This document shows, piece by piece, positions 26,200 to 34,967 of a stretch of DNA of 64,000 bases (position 1 is its first letter; each line of letters starts with the position of its first letter). The stretch covers positions 186,001-250,000 of the forward strand of contig NZ_FOOU01000001.1 in the NCBI RefSeq assembly GCF_900113275.1. The letters run 5' to 3'. A model generated the notes under the pieces. It had not been told where the DNA came from. It worked only from the letters and a program-made list of their open reading frames with translations, and searched no databases. The stretch comes from Neptunomonas qingdaonensis. Its GTDB lineage: Bacteria > Pseudomonadota > Gammaproteobacteria > Pseudomonadales > Balneatricaceae. Position numbers and translations under genes: made by a program.

Positions 26200-27219
26200 A
26201 TGAGCTTTCAAGGTCAGACAGAATATGAACATAAAGGCCCTAAGCCTAAAAAAGGTATATTGCTGGTTAACCTCGGCACACCCGATGCCCCCGAACCAAC
26301 TGCGTTGCGGCGCTACCTTAAAGAGTTTTTAAGCGACCACCGAGTGGTTGAGATACCCCGTTTACTATGGCTGATGATTTTGCACCTGTTTATCTTGCCC
26401 TTCAGATCTAAAAGCTCAGCTAAATTATATGCATCAGTATGGACAGATGAAGGCTCTCCCTTATTAGCTATCACTAAGCGTCAGGGGGCTGCGCTACAGC
26501 AACAGCTCGATGCTGATTATGCTGAAGGGCAATTACCGGTAGTGATAGGTATGCGCTATGGAAACCCGTCGATTAAAAGTGCGCTCAAATCGCTCGCTGA
26601 ACAAAATGTACGTGATATAACAGTACTGCCGCTGTATCCACAATATTGTGCGGCTACGACAGGTTCTACTTTTGACGCCATTGCGCGAGAATTACAAAGC
26701 TATCGTTGGGTCCCCTCCATACGCTTTATTAATGGCTATCATCAAACCCCTGAATACATAAACGCTATCGGTCAATCGATAACAAACTATATCAAGCAGT
26801 CCGGCATGCCCGAACGGTTGATATTTTCATATCATGGCACGCCGCAGCGCTATCTTGAGCAAGGCGATCCTTACTATTGTTTTTGTATGCAGACCACTCG
26901 CTTAGTGGTTGAAGCATTAGGATTAGATAATGAGCATGTTATCAGCAGTTTTCAGTCGAGGTTTGGTAAGGCGAAATGGTTGCAGCCCTATACAGATGTC
27001 ACGCTTAAATCGTTAGCGGAGCAAGGCGTGAAACGCGTCGCTATTATCTGTCCGGGTTTTTCCTCTGACTGCCTGGAAACAATTGAAGAGATAGAAGTTG
27101 AAAACAGAGACTACTTTATCGATGCCGGAGGTGAGACCTACGATTACATCCCCTGCCTGAATGACAGCCAGACGCATATTGATATGATGCATAAGCTGAT
27201 AAAACAAAATATGGTTTAA
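26200..27219 (+). CDS. hemH: Ferrochelatase
   Basis: 339 residues, standard length. Start segment KKGILLVNLGTPDAPEP, metal-site His in IFSYHGTPQRY near 211 and Glu in CLETIEEIEVE near 285 are all present. It inserts Fe2+ into protoporphyrin IX as the last step of haem synthesis, at the inner membrane face. It follows the SDR gene by 70 bases and could share its transcript. An imperfect stem (CTCAGGA/TCCTGAG) lies about 60 bases downstream. Confidence 0.96.
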   Translation: MSFQGQTEYEHKGPKPKKGILLVNLGTPDAPEPTALRRYLKEFLSDHRVVEIPRLLWLMILHLFILPFRSKSSAKLYASVWTDEGSPLLAITKRQGAALQQQLDADYAEGQLPVVIGMRYGNPSIKSALKSLAEQNVRDITVLPLYPQYCAATTGSTFDAIARELQSYRWVPSIRFINGYHQTPEYINAIGQSITNYIKQSGMPERLIFSYHGTPQRYLEQGDPYYCFCMQTTRLVVEALGLDNEHVISSFQSRFGKAKWLQPYTDVTLKSLAEQGVKRVAIICPGFSSDCLETIEEIEVENRDYFIDAGGETYDYIPCLNDSQTHIDMMHKLIKQNMV

Positions 27220-27279
27220 ATTTAATATTGTCACAAATAGTTTGAATCAAATAGTTTGACACAATGGTGTGATTTTAGT

Positions 27280-27317
27280 CTCAGGATGGCCTCATGGCTT
27301 GGATCCGTCCTGAGCGC
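27280..27317 (+). terminator. Possible stem-loop between hemH and the GGDEF-EAL gene
   Basis: Seven-base arms CTCAGGA/TCCTGAG separated by about 20 bases, in the space between two convergent genes. There is no T-run, so it is only a candidate. Confidence 0.3.
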
Positions 27318-27370
27318 TAAGACTCTTGAATTATAAGAGTAGGGATTCACTCATCGTGTGGTGCTCACCC

Positions 27371-29851
27371 TTAAGCGGAGAATTTTTCTACAAAGGCTTC
27401 TACCTCATGAGCCAGCAAGGGTTTACTGAAGTAAAAGCCCTGAATGTAGTCACAGTTTTCCCGGGCTAAGAAATCTAACTGATCCTGGGTCTCAACCCCT
27501 TCTGCAACGACGCTATGCCCTAATGCATGCGACATGTGAATAATCGCGGTTACAATGGCCGAGTGATTACCCTGATTGATTCTACTGACGAACGTGCGAT
27601 CAATCTTCACGCTAGTAATCGGAAAATTTGATAGATAACTTAAGGATGAAAATCCGGTTCCAAAATCATCTACCGCAATGCTCATACCTAATGCACGAAT
27701 TTTTTCTAAACTCTCTAAGATACCTTTAGAAGAGTCGATGACACTCGATTCAGTCATTTCTACTTCGAAATATTCAGCTTTCAATCCATGCCGTGTTAAA
27801 GCCGATACAATCATCTCACTGATGTCTTCTCTGACAATATGGGTGCCAGAAAAGTTGACCGCAATCGGTACCTTAATCAGGTTGTTTTTCTGCCACAAGG
27901 CATTTTGCCGGCAAGCCTCATCCACAATCCATTCTGTTAAAGGCACAATCAGATTTCGTTGCTCTGCCACATAGATCATTTTTTCGGGATTGACGCTATC
28001 CCCGTTTTCCAATGTCCAACGAATCAGCGCTTCAAAACCACCGACGCGATTCGGATTAAGTGCAATTTTAGGTTGAAAGTGCAATTGTAAGCCCGTTTTG
28101 GATTGAATCGACTTGCGTAACTCCGATTCTAGCCGATTGATTTCCTCTTGCTCTTCCCCCAATTCTTTAGAGTAAAACTGGAAAGTATTTTTGCCCAAGG
28201 CTTTGGCATGGTACATGGCGATATCCGCATTTTTAATCAAGCCCTCCATGGTATCCCCATCATGGGGATAAACCGAAACACCCAAACTGGTTGAACCAAA
28301 ATGTTCATAATCATTCAACATGATGGGCTGGGAGAGCGTTTGAATAATCCGCTGGGCAACAACGGTAATATCATTGCTTTTTTTGACATCATGTAGCACC
28401 ACAATAAATTCATCGCCACCTAATCGGGCAATAAAATCGTTAGCTTCCTCGCTAAGAGACGAGGTAATAAAATCCTCCACTCTTATCGAAGCACTAATCC
28501 GCTGGGCAAAGCTTTTTAGTAAGATGTCGCCCATGCCATGCCCGAGGCTATCATTCACGACTTTAAAGTCATCCAGATCGATAAATAGTAAGGCGAACTG
28601 GCTATTATTTCGTTTAGAGCGTGCCAATAATCGACCTAGGTAGTCATGAAACATCAGGCGATTAGGTAAGCCGGTTAAACTGTCGGTAAAGGCCTGTGTT
28701 TTCAGATTCTTTGTCGCAAATAAAAGTTTTTTATTCATGCTTTCAAACGAACGTGCTAACAGGCCCAGTTCATCTGCTGTTTTGACAGGAATAACAACTT
28801 CGTGGTTGTTGTCACCGATCCGCTGCGTGGCGTGATTGAGCATAGCGAGCGGCGACAACACAAAGCGTTTAAGACCAAGAATCAGAAAAAACGACAGTAT
28901 CAGAATAGACAGCACCACCAATACGAATAAACCTTTTTGAAGTTGCGAGCCTTCCTGTAAATACAGTGACTGCGGGTAAGCCGCGATGAGCAGAAACTCA
29001 TTATCCATTGGCAAGGCTGTAATGTCATAGACGACCCGCATAAGTTCTACATGTAGTTCGTCGTATTGTTTGGCATCGTTAGTTATAAAGGTTGAATTTT
29101 TAAGCGTCTGCTGTAATCGATCAACAGGCAAAGAATCAGTCGCTGAATCTTGATTCTCTGTCAGTTGTGAAATTAACAGCGGATCATGCTGCTGATCAAC
29201 TATCATAAATTGTATCTGTGAATCCGCAGCCATTCTATTAAGATGCTGCTGCAGCTCATCTAAAGAAGTCGTTAATAGCAGATAACCTCTTAACTGCGGT
29301 TTTTTATCATAACCGTCCTTCGAAAAGTCATTTAAGATAATCTTGCGCGCAAAATATACAACAGGCTGTTGGTTGTCTGGATTGATGCTAAACAAAAAAG
29401 TGCTGTTAACCCCGAGTCGATTCAACTGCTGAATCGCCGGGTGATTCAACTCCTCTTCGGTAATATTCTGGCTATTATTTGAATAACGGACATCTTCATA
29501 ACCATCCGGCAAAATAAAGCGAATCTCCGAATATTCCGGATAAGCATTATGAAACGCGTGAAAAGTATTCAGAAGAATAGGGTGCAAAAGGTTGTAGCGT
29601 TCATTTTCCGCTGCAAGTGCATACTGAGTGATCAGGTCATGCTGTGCAAACAGTTCCAAATTAGACTGCCCAACAGATAAAATATTTTCTATTAGGCGCT
29701 GCGTTTGACTGGCATAGTTGAGAATATTTGTTTCAATATTCTCATGTGCAATGCTGGCTATTCGCTGACTCGAAATCAAACCAAAAAGCATGATAGGCAC
29801 TATCACCATAGGCAGTATTAACGCCAACAATTTGCTTCGTAGCTGATTCAT
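27371..29851 (-). CDS. Membrane GGDEF-EAL protein, MbaA-like
   Basis: 826 residues from ATG 29851 (a TTG two codons earlier is possible). Layout: membrane helix near 8-28, a large periplasmic dCache-like sensor of about 275 residues, second helix near 305-330, HAMP, GGDEF domain with intact GGDEF near 478-482, and EAL domain with intact FEALIRW near 606-612 and DDFGTGFSSLSYL. The cyclase inhibitory site RxxD is absent (EAND in its place). It could make or break cyclic di-GMP. It begins 15 bases after the stop of a polyamine-type binding protein gene. This tandem mirrors Vibrio cholerae NspS-MbaA, where the binding protein reports polyamines to the membrane enzyme. Confidence 0.88.
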   Translation of the reverse strand: MNQLRSKLLALILPMVIVPIMLFGLISSQRIASIAHENIETNILNYASQTQRLIENILSVGQSNLELFAQHDLITQYALAAENERYNLLHPILLNTFHAFHNAYPEYSEIRFILPDGYEDVRYSNNSQNITEEELNHPAIQQLNRLGVNSTFLFSINPDNQQPVVYFARKIILNDFSKDGYDKKPQLRGYLLLTTSLDELQQHLNRMAADSQIQFMIVDQQHDPLLISQLTENQDSATDSLPVDRLQQTLKNSTFITNDAKQYDELHVELMRVVYDITALPMDNEFLLIAAYPQSLYLQEGSQLQKGLFVLVVLSILILSFFLILGLKRFVLSPLAMLNHATQRIGDNNHEVVIPVKTADELGLLARSFESMNKKLLFATKNLKTQAFTDSLTGLPNRLMFHDYLGRLLARSKRNNSQFALLFIDLDDFKVVNDSLGHGMGDILLKSFAQRISASIRVEDFITSSLSEEANDFIARLGGDEFIVVLHDVKKSNDITVVAQRIIQTLSQPIMLNDYEHFGSTSLGVSVYPHDGDTMEGLIKNADIAMYHAKALGKNTFQFYSKELGEEQEEINRLESELRKSIQSKTGLQLHFQPKIALNPNRVGGFEALIRWTLENGDSVNPEKMIYVAEQRNLIVPLTEWIVDEACRQNALWQKNNLIKVPIAVNFSGTHIVREDISEMIVSALTRHGLKAEYFEVEMTESSVIDSSKGILESLEKIRALGMSIAVDDFGTGFSSLSYLSNFPITSVKIDRTFVSRINQGNHSAIVTAIIHMSHALGHSVVAEGVETQDQLDFLARENCDYIQGFYFSKPLLAHEVEAFVEKFSA

Positions 29852-29866
29852 TACCAATCAGGCTCG

Positions 29867-30940
29867 TTAATTCACAACCCGATTGTAAATCTGGCTACGC
29901 GTTCTTAACGCTCTGCCCTGGAGCTGGTGATACGTTTCTAAATTCTTTAATTGCTCTGCATGTGGGTGGATTATTGAATCTTCGAGAAACTCCTCTGAAA
30001 GAAACTCTGCGGCTGCAAGGTTTGGCGTTGCAATATAAAGGTATTCTGCGTTTTGTGCCGCGATTTTCGGGTCATTGATAAAATTAAGGAATTGATGTGC
30101 CAGAGTCTTGTTGGCTGATTTTACAAAGACCACCCAATGATCCACCCAAACAGTACTGCCCTCTTTAGGCACGACATATTTAATATTGGGATTTAGCTCA
30201 TTTAAGACCAGTGCATCACTGCTATAAGTGATAGTCGCCAGTGCTTTTCCTGTGGCTAATACACTTTCAGCACCGAGCTCAATGTGACCATATCTGAAGA
30301 CATGCGGTTTTTGAGTCAGGAGTAAAGCTTCTGCCTCGGCTAACTCTGTTTTATTCATACTGTTGACAGAATAGCCCTTGGCATTTAAAGCGGTCCCAAG
30401 TAGCTCTCTTGCGCCCTTAATCATCACGATTTTTTGATGCAACTCCGCTTCAGGCTGAAAAAGATCCATCCAGGTTTCAATGGGTTTATTCACCAGGTCT
30501 GCCCGATAGGCAATCCCCAGGGTGCCCCACGCATAAGGAAGGCTATAGCCATTCGCCCCTTCATGAGAATTTTTCTTAGCTGTATCGATATACTGGAGGT
30601 TAGGCACATTCCGTTGGTTGATTGGATCAATCCAGCCTTTCTGTTGATAGGTCTCCAACATTACACCACTGACAATCCCGACATCATAGCCACTGCCACC
30701 TGTCTGAATCAAAAGCTTATCCCGCTCATCATCGTTCTCATAATAGACGTCGTGAACTTTGACATTATATTTTTTCTCGAATGCTGAAACGACATCAGGG
30801 TCGAGGTACTCAGACCAATTGAGGACGGTCAAAACAGGCGTACTGTTTTCTGCGTTAGCAAACGATATAGCTGTTGCATAAACCATCAGACACAAGGTCA
30901 CGAGATTAATGAGTGACTGTTTAATTTTTTCTTTAAACAT
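29867..30940 (-). CDS. PotD/PotF-like periplasmic binding protein, NspS-like
   Basis: 357 residues with a Sec signal ending near SFANAEN (about residue 30). The mature start VLTVLNWSEYLDPDVVSAFEKKY is the spermidine/putrescine-binding protein signature, and SGYDVGIVSG, LPYAWGTLGIAYR and TITYSSDA follow. No ABC ATPase or permease genes are adjacent; the next gene is instead the membrane GGDEF-EAL protein. That points to a sensing role like NspS, which binds norspermidine or spermidine and modulates MbaA, rather than uptake. Ligand identity is inferred only. Confidence 0.88.
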   Translation of the reverse strand: MFKEKIKQSLINLVTLCLMVYATAISFANAENSTPVLTVLNWSEYLDPDVVSAFEKKYNVKVHDVYYENDDERDKLLIQTGGSGYDVGIVSGVMLETYQQKGWIDPINQRNVPNLQYIDTAKKNSHEGANGYSLPYAWGTLGIAYRADLVNKPIETWMDLFQPEAELHQKIVMIKGARELLGTALNAKGYSVNSMNKTELAEAEALLLTQKPHVFRYGHIELGAESVLATGKALATITYSSDALVLNELNPNIKYVVPKEGSTVWVDHWVVFVKSANKTLAHQFLNFINDPKIAAQNAEYLYIATPNLAAAEFLSEEFLEDSIIHPHAEQLKNLETYHQLQGRALRTRSQIYNRVVN

Positions 30941-31311
30941 AAAAAATTATTCTCTTTAAAGGCTGACAGGGCATTGCCGATGTAGTTGTCGCGAAAAGTA
31001 ATACGCGCCCGGATCTGGTCATTGTGGCAATCTGATGCGTCATAAATGAAGAGGCACGAACAGCTCTTTGCTCACACTATTAGGAGACAGGCTCGGATTT
31101 GAAATGTGCCTACTGCGTTATCTTCAATAAAACGAACCAATAAATTTATTCTAAGACTAAAAAAAGTGTAGCCGAGAATACACAGAAATAAAGAATTTCC
31201 CGTTTAAATATACGTGACAAAAATCATCATGTTATTAAGCGTATTGAGGAATTACACCTGAAAAAGTACCAGAAGCCTGCAGCCGGAAAGTTTAACTCTT
31301 AGGGGGGGTAC
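30941..31311. other. Intergenic region with a gene remnant
   Basis: About 370 bases without an intact gene. It must hold the promoter of the NspS-like/MbaA-like operon, but no confident boxes were found. Its right end (31238-31296) carries a decayed piece of an SDR gene, described separately. Confidence 0.5.
31238..31296 (+). pseudogene. Fragment of a C-factor-like SDR gene
   Basis: About 58 bases align by eye with 25653-25711 inside the intact SDR gene, including a stretch of 19 identical bases (AGAAGCCTGCAGC core). They share the coding sense GVL...TPEK..RSLQPES. One base is missing in the A-run after CCTGAA, which shifts the frame, and a stop follows soon. Similarity is high but not identical, so it is a paralogue fragment rather than a recent copy. 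Confidence 0.5.
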
Positions 31312-31530
31312 ATGCCCAATATTGTCTACATCGCAACGAGCCTGGATGGTTATATTGGAGATAAAAACGCTGATTTGATTGATGAGTTGACTATCACGCA
31401 GATCCCCATCTTGCTGGGAGGAGGCGTCCCGTTATTTAGTAGATTGCCTCAGGCATTAGCATTTGAGCATATCAGCACTCAGGTTCACCTGAGTGCTATG
31501 GTTCAAACTCACTATCGGCATAAACGCTAA
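31312..31530 (+). pseudogene. Internally deleted dihydrofolate reductase-like (RibD C-terminal family) gene
   Basis: 72 codons, open from ATG to stop with a good G-rich ribosome site. Residues 1-20 (PNIVYIATSLDGYIGDKNA) are the start of a RibD-C/DHFR-like protein. Residues 21-72 (IDELTITQIPILLGGGVPLF, then FEHISTQ...THYRHKR) are its C-terminal end. Full proteins of this family are about 170-180 residues, so roughly 100 residues of the middle, with most of the cofactor and substrate pocket, are missing in frame. It directly follows the SDR fragment. It is likely non-functional, though a stable miniprotein cannot be ruled out. Confidence 0.6.
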
Positions 31531-31551
31531 CGGGCTGAACGGACGTTGTGG

Positions 31552-31824
31552 CTACTGACGAGGGCCATGGTCTGGCATTGATGTCGGCATAGCCACCAGT
31601 TCACCGTCACGCTCCTGACAAATGGCTTCAAGTGTTTCTCCCTTACGGCCGGCAAAGCCTACTTCATCGCCCACCTGCTTGTCTTTGCACGCTTCAATAG
31701 CTTCGGGAGGCGGCCCTTGGTGTGGGCGACGCTGCCCCGAATTCTCTGCGCCGAAGCTGATCGTCGGCGCTAGTCCGAGCAGAGTCGTAGCCAGCGTCAG
31801 TACAAGCATTTTTTGTTTATTCAT
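31552..31824 (-). CDS. Small exported protein of unknown function
   Basis: 90 residues from ATG 31824, chosen for AAGGA eight bases upstream. A Sec signal (KMLVLTLATTLLGLAPTISFGAE) covers about residues 5-27. The mature part is short and polar: Pro-rich RRPHQGPPPEAIEACKDK, then GDEVGFAGRKGETLEAICQERDG. Two Cys residues could form a disulfide. It is last in a minus-strand set with another small protein and a BaeSR-like two-component system, and may be part of the stimulus or output of that system. Family not recognised with certainty. Confidence 0.7.
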   Translation of the reverse strand: MNKQKMLVLTLATTLLGLAPTISFGAENSGQRRPHQGPPPEAIEACKDKQVGDEVGFAGRKGETLEAICQERDGELVAMPTSMPDHGPRQ

Positions 31825-31913
31825 CACATGTGTCCTTATCGGTATTTCGATCTTTTTCATTTTGCTGAAAAGCTATTTGACCGCTTTCAATATTAAGCTG
31901 TCGTCTCCGTTAA

Positions 31914-32399
31914 TTACGCAGTCACGTTGATCAGTCCGCCTTCAGGTGCGGTTTCCTTGAGGATGTCGGTAATCGAGGTGAGTGTTGATGCCTGCTCTTC
32001 CTCTGTCAGGTCTCCGCTGTAATAGTCATTCAGCAGGTCGTTCAGGGATTGAAGCATCTCATCACTGATATTCAATCCTTGGGATGGCGGCGGAGGAGGC
32101 GTGCCTCCTTGTTGCATCCCTCCCTGCTGAGGTCCGCCAACGCCGGCAAGGTCACCGATTGTCCGGGCATCGAATCCTGCATCAGACATGGCTTGTGCCA
32201 TCTCTCGGCCGGGTTGAATGCCCGCATCCGCAAACGTTTCGGTAATGGACAGCGCGTCAGCTTCTGTCAGTTGGTCGACATTAAACTCAGCCAGCGTATC
32301 CTCAATTAACTGGCGCTGATCGGTAGACAATGAAGAAGAATTACTGCTGGACTGAGTCTGAAAGACCGCCATTGAGGCACCGGATATTCCACTAATCAT
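31914..32399 (-). CDS. Protein of unknown function, Gln/Gly/Pro-rich middle
   Basis: 161 residues from ATG 32399, chosen because AGGAG precedes it; a frame to 32441 has no ribosome site. Acidic overall, no signal peptide or membrane helix. A Ser-rich start, two helical acidic stretches (TDQRQLIEDTLAEFNVDQL and DEMLQSLNDLLNDYYSG) and between them a low-complexity linker with GGPQQGGMQQGG and PPPPP. The pattern of Asp/Glu-rich helix pairs recalls calcium-binding or XopAW-like proteins, but no proper EF-hand loop is visible. It lies between the response regulator and a small exported protein gene. Confidence 0.65.
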   Translation of the reverse strand: MISGISGASMAVFQTQSSSNSSSLSTDQRQLIEDTLAEFNVDQLTEADALSITETFADAGIQPGREMAQAMSDAGFDARTIGDLAGVGGPQQGGMQQGGTPPPPPSQGLNISDEMLQSLNDLLNDYYSGDLTEEEQASTLTSITDILKETAPEGGLINVTA

Positions 32400-32521
32400 C
32401 TTTGTATCTCCTGACATTGATTTGAGATCAGAATAACTCATAAGATCGCTGAGAATGTGAAGGAAATGTGGAACCGTATATGTGGGAGGATAACGATGCT
32501 GCAGGCTCTACGCACAAGGCA

Positions 32522-33232
32522 TTAGTTGCTGCTAGCATCCGTTTCGAAGATATAACCGGCACCGTAAATTGACCGAATCAGTTCACGATCAGGCACATGA
32601 GGATGAATTTTTTTACGCAGATTTTTGATATGACTATCGACGGTACGTTCTGAAACCAGGCGGTAATCATCATAGATCACATTCAATAGATCGTCGCGCG
32701 AGAATACGATGTTCGCATAGGCGATAAAATGCTCCAGGAGCCTGAATTCAACGGGTGTCAGGTCTAGCGGTTGGCCATAAACAGAGATGCTCATCTTAGC
32801 CGGATTGACGTCGAACAGGTTATTGAGTTTCTTTTGACTGGTTCCTTGCGATGAATTCGAATCCATACGTCGCAGGATGGCCTTAACTCGTGCGACCATC
32901 TCTTTCAGACTATAGGGTTTGCAGACATAATCATCGGCCCCGATCTCCAGCCCTTTGAGCCGATCCGCCTCTTCGACTCGAGCGGTCGCCATAATAATCG
33001 GCACATCAGAATAGCGGCGGATCTCACGACACAGGATGTCTCCATGCTTGCCCGGTAACATCAGGTCGAGTATCAGCAAGTCGGCCTGATGGGTATTGAT
33101 CCATGGAATTACCTGATCACCGTCGTGAAGGCAATAGGCCTGATACCCAGCCATTTCCATATATTCCAGAAGAAGTTGGGCCAGTTTATGTTCATCTTCG
33201 ACAATAAGAATTGTTTTAGTGGTGGCTGACAT
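32522..33232 (-). CDS. OmpR-family response regulator, BaeR-like
   Basis: 236 residues. Receiver domain with Asp56 in LLILDLMLPGKHG and Lys in YVCKPYS, then a winged-helix DNA-binding domain with LTPVEFRLLEHF and RTVDSHIKNLRKKI. The segment DVPIIMATARVEEADRLKGLEIGADDYVCKP is close to BaeR. It pairs with the kinase 26 bases upstream. In Enterobacteria BaeSR answers envelope stress by inducing drug efflux. Here the neighbours are two small unknown proteins, so the output is open. Confidence 0.92.
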   Translation of the reverse strand: MSATTKTILIVEDEHKLAQLLLEYMEMAGYQAYCLHDGDQVIPWINTHQADLLILDLMLPGKHGDILCREIRRYSDVPIIMATARVEEADRLKGLEIGADDYVCKPYSLKEMVARVKAILRRMDSNSSQGTSQKKLNNLFDVNPAKMSISVYGQPLDLTPVEFRLLEHFIAYANIVFSRDDLLNVIYDDYRLVSERTVDSHIKNLRKKIHPHVPDRELIRSIYGAGYIFETDASSN

Positions 33233-33258
33233 AGGTACGTAGCATACTCCTCATCGCA

Positions 33259-34752
33259 TTAACCTTTCAGGCTTGTGCTCAACGGTAATTGGACAATGAT
33301 ATTCAAACCGCCTAGTGGCCCATTTTGGGCAACGATTTGTCCCGCGTGAGCTTCGACAATTGTCTTGCAGATCGAAAGCCCCAGACCCGAACCGCCCACA
33401 GAACGGCTACGTGATTTATCAACACGGTAGAGACGGTCAAAAATTCTGGACAGATCCGATTCAGGAACCCCCGGTGTAGAATCCGAAACGCAGAGAGTGA
33501 GTTTATTCCCGGCCGTGGATATTTGAATGCGAACCTCTCCGCCGCTATCGGTGTAGCGCAGGCTGTTTTCTAGTAGATTGCTGATCAGTTGGATCAGTCG
33601 GCGTTCATCACCGATTACCGAGAAGTTATGAGCGGGTTCAGCGTCCAAAGAGAGTTGTAAACCGTGTTCTTGCATACGGGGCTCAAACAGCAACAGCAGA
33701 TCATGAGATATAGCATAGATATCCACGTCGGTAAGCAACAGTTCCATGGCGCCCTGATCGGCCAGCGAAAGCTGGTGCAGATCGTCTACCAGCTTGCTCA
33801 ACGAACGAATATCGTTATAGAGAGAGGATATCCGTTGCTGGGTGGGCTTGCGAATACCGTCGAGTAGCACTTCGACTTCACCACTGAGAACGGCGATTGG
33901 CGTGCGTAGCTCGTGGGAAATGTCGGCAACCCACTGGCGGCGAAGTTGTTCGTTACGTTGTAAGGTCTTGGCCATCTGATTGAAATTAAGCGCCAGCCCA
34001 GCCAGTTCATCATGCCCTTTTACCTGCACCCGGGTCTCATAGTCCCCCGCAGATAATTGTTTCGCACCTTGAATAACGTTATGAATAGGGCGTAAGAACC
34101 AGCGCGCCCAACCCGCTGCAACTAATACTGACAGTAGCAGAACTGAAACGGCGACCCAAACAAAGCTGTGGCGCTGCTGGTTGATAAAGCTACGGGCGAG
34201 CTGGTCAGTGACCATATCGATGGGTTGCAAGCCTAACCAGCCCACGGTAGTTTCCTCAACTTGAACCGTTATCCACTGTGTATTACCAGGCGGAGTTTTT
34301 GGTCCGATCAGCGGTTTGCGATCAACATCAAGAACGCTGATTCGGTGGGCTAAAGGCGCCGACGCAGCGGGCCGGTCAGCTGACGAGCGTTCGGCTGGCT
34401 TAAGTGCAGGCTGATAATGTGGGGGCTGGCCGCGCTCGCGGAGCTGCTCTCCCGGAGGCTCTCTTTGAGGAGAGGAAGCGTGTGGAGGAGGTGGTATTTC
34501 GATGCCTGCTGATGCCAGAATTTGTGGCCAGCGACCGCGGCTGTTGCTTAAAAAATTCCAACTTCCCTGTTTGGCGTATTGTTCGCTTAACAAGTCGGCT
34601 AGTTCGGTGACCTGTTCAGTCTCACCCTGCTGGATATAGGCGACAAAACCACGCTGAAAAGACCAATTCACGACAACCAACATCAGCACCACAGTTACGG
34701 CAAGCGTAGCCAGTAGCGTTAGCAGTAGCTTAATAAATATTCTTGATCGCAC
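33259..34752 (-). CDS. Sensor histidine kinase, BaeS-like, with Pro-rich periplasmic insert
   Basis: 497 residues starting at GTG 34752 with GAAGG upstream. Membrane helices near 8-30 and 196-220 frame a periplasmic part of about 165 residues, whose middle (about 85-135) is a Pro/Arg/Ser-rich low-complexity stretch (IPPPPHASSPQREPP and on). HAMP follows, then His280 in ADISHELRTPIAVL, and ATPase motifs NLLENSLRYT and GGSGLGLSI. It is the first gene of the set with the regulator. The Pro-rich insert is not usual for BaeS and echoes the Pro-rich small proteins at the end of the operon. Confidence 0.9.
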   Translation of the reverse strand: MRSRIFIKLLLTLLATLAVTVVLMLVVVNWSFQRGFVAYIQQGETEQVTELADLLSEQYAKQGSWNFLSNSRGRWPQILASAGIEIPPPPHASSPQREPPGEQLRERGQPPHYQPALKPAERSSADRPAASAPLAHRISVLDVDRKPLIGPKTPPGNTQWITVQVEETTVGWLGLQPIDMVTDQLARSFINQQRHSFVWVAVSVLLLSVLVAAGWARWFLRPIHNVIQGAKQLSAGDYETRVQVKGHDELAGLALNFNQMAKTLQRNEQLRRQWVADISHELRTPIAVLSGEVEVLLDGIRKPTQQRISSLYNDIRSLSKLVDDLHQLSLADQGAMELLLTDVDIYAISHDLLLLFEPRMQEHGLQLSLDAEPAHNFSVIGDERRLIQLISNLLENSLRYTDSGGEVRIQISTAGNKLTLCVSDSTPGVPESDLSRIFDRLYRVDKSRSRSVGGSGLGLSICKTIVEAHAGQIVAQNGPLGGLNIIVQLPLSTSLKG

Positions 34753-34967
34753 CGGCCTTCCTTTGTTATGTGGTATCGAGGCGCCATGTCTCCCAGGTTA
34801 GCCGTCTCGTACGTTGACTTATAAAGTGCTGATTAGTGTATCGCACAAATGTGGAGAAATTATGGTGATTTTTGACTATCGGCGCAGACCCGCATGCGGC
34901 TTGATATGAGGGCCGGGAGTTAGAGCCTCTCGGCCAATTAATTAGCCACTTCTCTTCGCGTTGGTAT

